A stretch of DNA of 64,000 bases from Setaria digitata (taxonomy: Eukaryota; Nematoda; Chromadorea; Rhabditida; Setariidae): NCBI GenBank assembly GCA_003640385.1, contig RCAB01000035.1, positions 186,001-250,000 on the forward strand. The letters run 5' to 3'. Position numbers and translations under genes: made by a program. Of the stretch, positions 60,237-64,000 are shown piece by piece. The first letter of the stretch is position 1. Every line of letters begins with the position of its first letter. The notes under the pieces were generated by a model, which was not told the origin of the DNA, made no database searches, and saw only the letters and a list, made by a program, of their open reading frames with translations.

Positions 60237-62030
60237 CTAAAAAATAGCAAGAAGAGCGAAAACGCAATACAATAAAGCGCATGGATATGCAACAAGCAAT
60301 CGCTGTCCATCCATCGATAACGTTGTAACAAATAGTTTGGATGATGCAACACTACACCATATTACAGCTGCCCCCGCTATCAAATAGCCTAACACACCCT
60401 GCAAGTACGAAGTTATTATGTAACAAAACTATCCCAGGAAAAAATGTCTTCCGGTTGTCCTGTGATCAGATTATAAACTTAATCATGATTTATCAATTTC
60501 TTATCAGTTTCTTTTTGAAATGATGCAGTTATGTGATACCGTAATAATGTGATACCTGGAAAGAGAGAACTGCAGCTATCATACTTAGGATAGCCATTGG
60601 TAGTAAACAATATCCAAGTACGCTAGCAGTGCAAGTGAATGAAATGGAATTATCAGCAGACATTAAATTCAGCAAAGAGTACATTCCCACACATCCCAAC
60701 GCACCAATTCCATAAATGTATCCAAACTGCATCTAAAATTAATATCTGAGAATAAATACTGTTTAACTATTTTTAATAACTTGCAAGAACTTCACGCTTT
60801 TTCAGTGATGATCTATCTACTACTATTTGATATGTTGCTCTGACTAAGAAAATGTTCCAGGATCCTGATTACTTTTATCAAGGATAAAGCTATAATATTG
60901 ATGTTCCTGATAAAGTACAGAAACCTACACATACAGTATTAATTGAGCTATATGAATTTAAATTTCAAGAATGAATCCAGAATCCCTAATACTAGTCGAC
61001 GTAAATGTGTTAAGCGGAAAATATTTCTAAGGTGGCACCATACCTTTCCATGAAGCAACAAAGCGCCACCAAACAAAAGACAGAATACAAGCGGACCAGC
61101 TAAATCTTGATCAGCAATTACCTGAAAACAGGACATTCTATTTCGCAGACAAATATGAAATACAAGTAAGCCTGCAGCTCTCTCAACCATATCAATCTGT
61201 TGTAGTTAAGCGTTACTACAAATTATTTAAATATAAGATATTATAAGGAAGTCTTACATCGGGTGCTACGGAGCCAACCGGGTTCAGTACTGCAAATGTT
61301 TTTTGTCTGATATGGCTAAAATTAATGCCAAGTTCTTCCAAAAGTGGCGGCTCATTTTCGAAATCATCGTTGGACAGGGCTGGAACGGAAAAGATATAGT
61401 CAGGGCTACAACAACAATAATTATACAAGGGTAATTACCTGGTTGAAATAATAATATCAATTCAATAACATAACTTCATTTCAACACATCAGACGTGATT
61501 TTCGGTATGCCTGTTAAGGTATTAAGAAGCAAAATGAATGAAACAAAAAACCTTGTGACTGGGATGGAATGAAGTACTGGCCGTTATATAAGTTTGAATT
61601 CTGCGGGTGCTGTTGTTGGTGGTGGTCATAATAAATTGAACCTATGGGAAGGTCTTTCATTTTCCATAAAATGTCAGTTCAGAAATGTTACAATATGCAA
61701 AAAGGCAATCATAGGAAAGGCAATAAAAACTGCACCTAAGACTATCTGGATGGGAATTTTTCAGTCAGTATAAACATTCGAATGGATCAGATTAGAAATT
61801 CATTTTTATATATTTTCGGGCTCCGAAACACTGCCTAAGCTAAAGTTCAATAAACCAGCAAAAGAGGTCATATTTTTCACTTTTGTACCCTTAGAAAATA
61901 ATAGGAAAGCGAAACCTTGCGGGAAATATGGCTGCTGCTGCTGCTTACCATTCTGCCTTCCCCATCCATCACTTCCTTCACCACTGTACCAGTTCTGCTG
62001 ATTATCATCACCAATCCAATAATGTGACAT
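60237..62030 (-). CDS. YIPF5: YIPF5/Yip1-family Golgi-ER membrane protein
   Basis: Six exons in phase: 62030-61916, 61641-61552, 61379-61258, 61121-61044, 60732-60556 and 60398-60237; 247 residues, similar to animal YIPF5. The family are five-pass membrane proteins of early Golgi/COPII vesicles that bind Rab GTPases and act in ER-Golgi transport. The N-terminal half is cytosolic and Gln/Tyr-rich ([32 protein letters not shown]). It leads to the conserved region [18 protein letters not shown] and [19 protein letters not shown]. Membrane segments then fill exons 4-6 ([72 protein letters not shown]), and TAG follows directly. The start is the first ATG after stops and opens the typical tyrosine-rich tail. 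It faces LTN1 across about 760 bp. Confidence 0.92.
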
Positions 62031-62787
62031 GGTTTCTTAACCTGAACGCGCTTAATAACAGATAAATTCGGCATAAGAAGTATAATCTGCGTGTACTACA
62101 CTTGTTTAACCTGCACCTAACGTTAGCGTCTGATAACTGATGCTGATACAGTAAACACACACTTGTATTCTTTAAAAGAAGCAAGAAGTTTCGGAAAGTT
62201 AAGCGAAAAAGTTGTAGACCTCTCTGTGGGGTGATGAAGCGCAGAATACGGACGGATGGTCAGAATCTCGTCAGAATCTCATCAGGAAGCAGTGAGCAAG
62301 AACGAATCTCGACGAGTGAAGCAATCCTGTCTCCCACCGGTTAGTTTCACAGTCCTCTACTTGCAACGAAAACGGCTACTCTGTTCCCGAACAGCACACG
62401 AAGCAGGGGAAGTACGTTAGGCAGAAACGCAACATGGAGTGTAGGAGAGCGCAGAACCCGGAGATTGCAGCAGTCACGAATCACGTAGAGACAGTGGGAA
62501 GGAACGGTGCAATCGAGGAGACGTTACAGACAGACACAGTTCCGAGGAAAAGAATATGTTGACGTTTTAAACGCCACATGATGTTTGCATTGTATGAGGC
62601 GGAAGAGCAGTGGTGCTGGTACTTTTACGGCGTGACGGTTAGGTAGAGGAGAAGGAGTACGTGACTATATCTCTACACTTGATCACATATAATACTTCAA
62701 TCTTTACGTGGTAAGAAAGGATGATAGAACGAACTGGGTAGAAACGAAACAGATAACCTTTATGTTTCTCATATTTATTTCAGGATA
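62031..62787. promoter_or_regulatory. Shared divergent promoter region of YIPF5 and LTN1
   Basis: The 757 bases between the two divergent start codons are less AT-rich than the rest of the window, especially 62230-62560. They contain short direct repeats such as CAGAATCTCGT/CAGAATCTCAT at 62261-62284. Transcription of both genes probably starts here. A TTTATTTCAG acceptor at 62783, five bases before the LTN1 ATG, is a likely trans-splice or 5' UTR splice site. Confidence 0.6.
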
Positions 62788-64000
62788 ATGAGCAAACGTC
62801 AACGTCGGAAAGGAAATGCCCAGGTAGTTTCTTCGAGAATTTTGTTTCCTCACAAATAGATGTCATGGACTGAAAATCTGTGAAATTTTTGCAGACGGCA
62901 AGCAGTGCCCGTGCTGCGGAATTATTGACTAATTCCGGACATACGGTACAAATTATAACATTTGGTGACTGTGAACGGTTCACTTCAACTTCATTAGAGA
63001 ATTACGATGCTGATGAAGATCTTCATGATGCGGAACTTCAAATCGCTTTAAGAAAAACTTTTAAAAAGGATTCACTGACTCGTGAGAAGGTATGATTTTT
63101 GTTATGAATACTGGGTCCTTTCAATCACTGCATGATTTACTCGAAAGTCATAGTGACTAAGTAGGGAATCAAATTTAATTTGGTTATTTATATTTAGTTA
63201 GCAGAATGGGTCCAGTATCATAAAAAACTGATAGCACTGAAAATGGTGATAATAGCTCTGTCCTCCGTCGATAATCTGTTGATAAATTATGATTGCATCT
63301 TATTTGATCACTTTTATAGCCAGTTTCTTTTCTGCCCCTTTTTAGGGATTGAAAGAACTGAGACGATTGATTGATGGAACAACAATGGACGATTGTCGGA
63401 AAAGTTTCAAACATTTTGTTACCTTATTTCCTAAGCTCTCTTTCGATGGTATAGTAGCAGTAAGATATAATGTTGTGCGTGTTTTGGGAGCCTATATCAA
63501 AAAATTGCAAAAATATACCGAACCGTATCTGATAAAGGTAGGAGTTTTCGACGTTTATAGATATATACGTTAGCATTTCTTGTTTCCTATCACGCTTGTC
63601 ATGTTATATGGTACAATATAAGTACTTCCAACATACATATTGATTTGTAAAAGTCTTTATACATGGATGAAATTGTGGATATGTTTTATCTCGTGAACTT
63701 CTGCTCCAGACTTTATTTACTTTTGGATTATCAATTTTTTTGCGGATTTATGTTCTGATACTAGACTTTTTTTGTACTGACTTCTGTACAGAACTCCAGC
63801 CTTGGATAAAAGGAGTTTTGCAGCATCCAGAAAGTTTAAAAATATGTGCTGTCTTAAAGTGTGGGATTCGTTTCATCATCCCTTCTTTACTTCTCGAGTA
63901 ATAACTTTAATACTTGATTAGTCAAGCTTATTGCTTTTGTTCCACATTTGGAATGTTTTCATGGCAGTTTGCCTGGCAACATTTAAATATGTGAATTTTA
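62788..64000 (+). CDS. LTN1: Listerin E3 ubiquitin ligase (LTN1), N-terminal part, 3' end outside window
   Basis: Three exons in phase: 62788-62823 (MSKRQRRKGNAQ), 62895-63089 and 63346-63537, each with canonical GT-AG ends. The protein opens with a basic run and SSARAAELL, resembling the listerin start (basic tail then SGRAAELL). Next comes an acidic patch and LQIALRKTFKKDSLTREKGL, matching the conserved FRMVLRKLSKKD-type segment. HEAT-like helices follow (KELRRLIDGTTMDDCRKSF, VRYNVVRVLGAYIKKLQKYT, EPYLIK). Listerin binds the 60S subunit in ribosome-associated quality control and ubiquitinates stalled nascent chains through a RING domain at its far C-terminus, which is not in this window. 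Beyond 63537 no exon joins securely. An open stretch at 63707-63898 contains PWIKGVLQHPES but does not clearly fit. Confidence 0.82.

Overview
The window is nuclear DNA from an AT-rich nematode, most likely a parasitic spirurid/filarial worm. The assignment is an inference. It rests on the protein families present, the very low GC content, short exons with canonical GT-AG introns and TTTCAG-like acceptors, large gene-poor AT-rich stretches, and simple repeats. Nothing looks bacterial or viral. Almost every gene is cut into exons of 30 to 290 nt, so genes were rebuilt by hand from family motifs, splice sites and matching codon phase. All products below are reconstructions.

Left part (1-15.7 kb). 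The window opens inside the RTF1 gene (Paf1 complex, + strand). One exon lies at 25-102 and the next at 10891, so a single intron of about 10.8 kb separates them; the gene ends at 12602. Nested in that intron on the opposite strand is a complete five-exon MARVEL-domain four-pass membrane protein (3104-1144). One of that gene's own introns holds a strong 60-nt hairpin. A small four-exon chromodomain/chromo-shadow protein (HP1-like, + strand) follows at 14533-15706.

Middle part (15.7-43 kb). This is mostly AT-rich, repeat-rich sequence. Its clear content is a minus-strand secreted calcium-binding modular protein of the SMOC/testican type. A first block has Kazal, thyroglobulin-1 and a two-EF-hand EC domain (27414-24307). 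A second block has an acidic linker, thyroglobulin-1 and a divergent EC domain (20538 to about 18450). Splice phases allow the second block to be an alternative 3' end of the first. Downstream lie a 23-bp/69-bp higher-order tandem repeat (28.9-29.3 kb), a tentative unrecognised minus-strand gene (33.96-35.05 kb), TA microsatellites, and a small patchwork duplication at 41.46-41.55 kb.

Right part (43-64 kb). A complete seven-exon peptide-type GPCR (+ strand, 43278-48686) resembles the nematode DMSR/FMRFamide-receptor group. A GC-rich hairpin element sits alone at 51748-51850. Three minus-strand housekeeping genes follow in tandem: LDHD (D-lactate dehydrogenase, 12 exons, 56216-52483), PIH1D1 (R2TP co-chaperone, 7 exons, 59356-57176) and YIPF5 (Golgi membrane protein, 6 exons, 62030-60237). 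YIPF5 is head-to-head with LTN1 (listerin, ribosome quality control), which starts at 62788 on the + strand and runs off the right edge. The most striking anomalies are the loss of the glycine-rich FAD-binding motif in the otherwise intact LDHD, the nested gene in the RTF1 intron, the doubled TY-EC architecture and the compact chromodomain.
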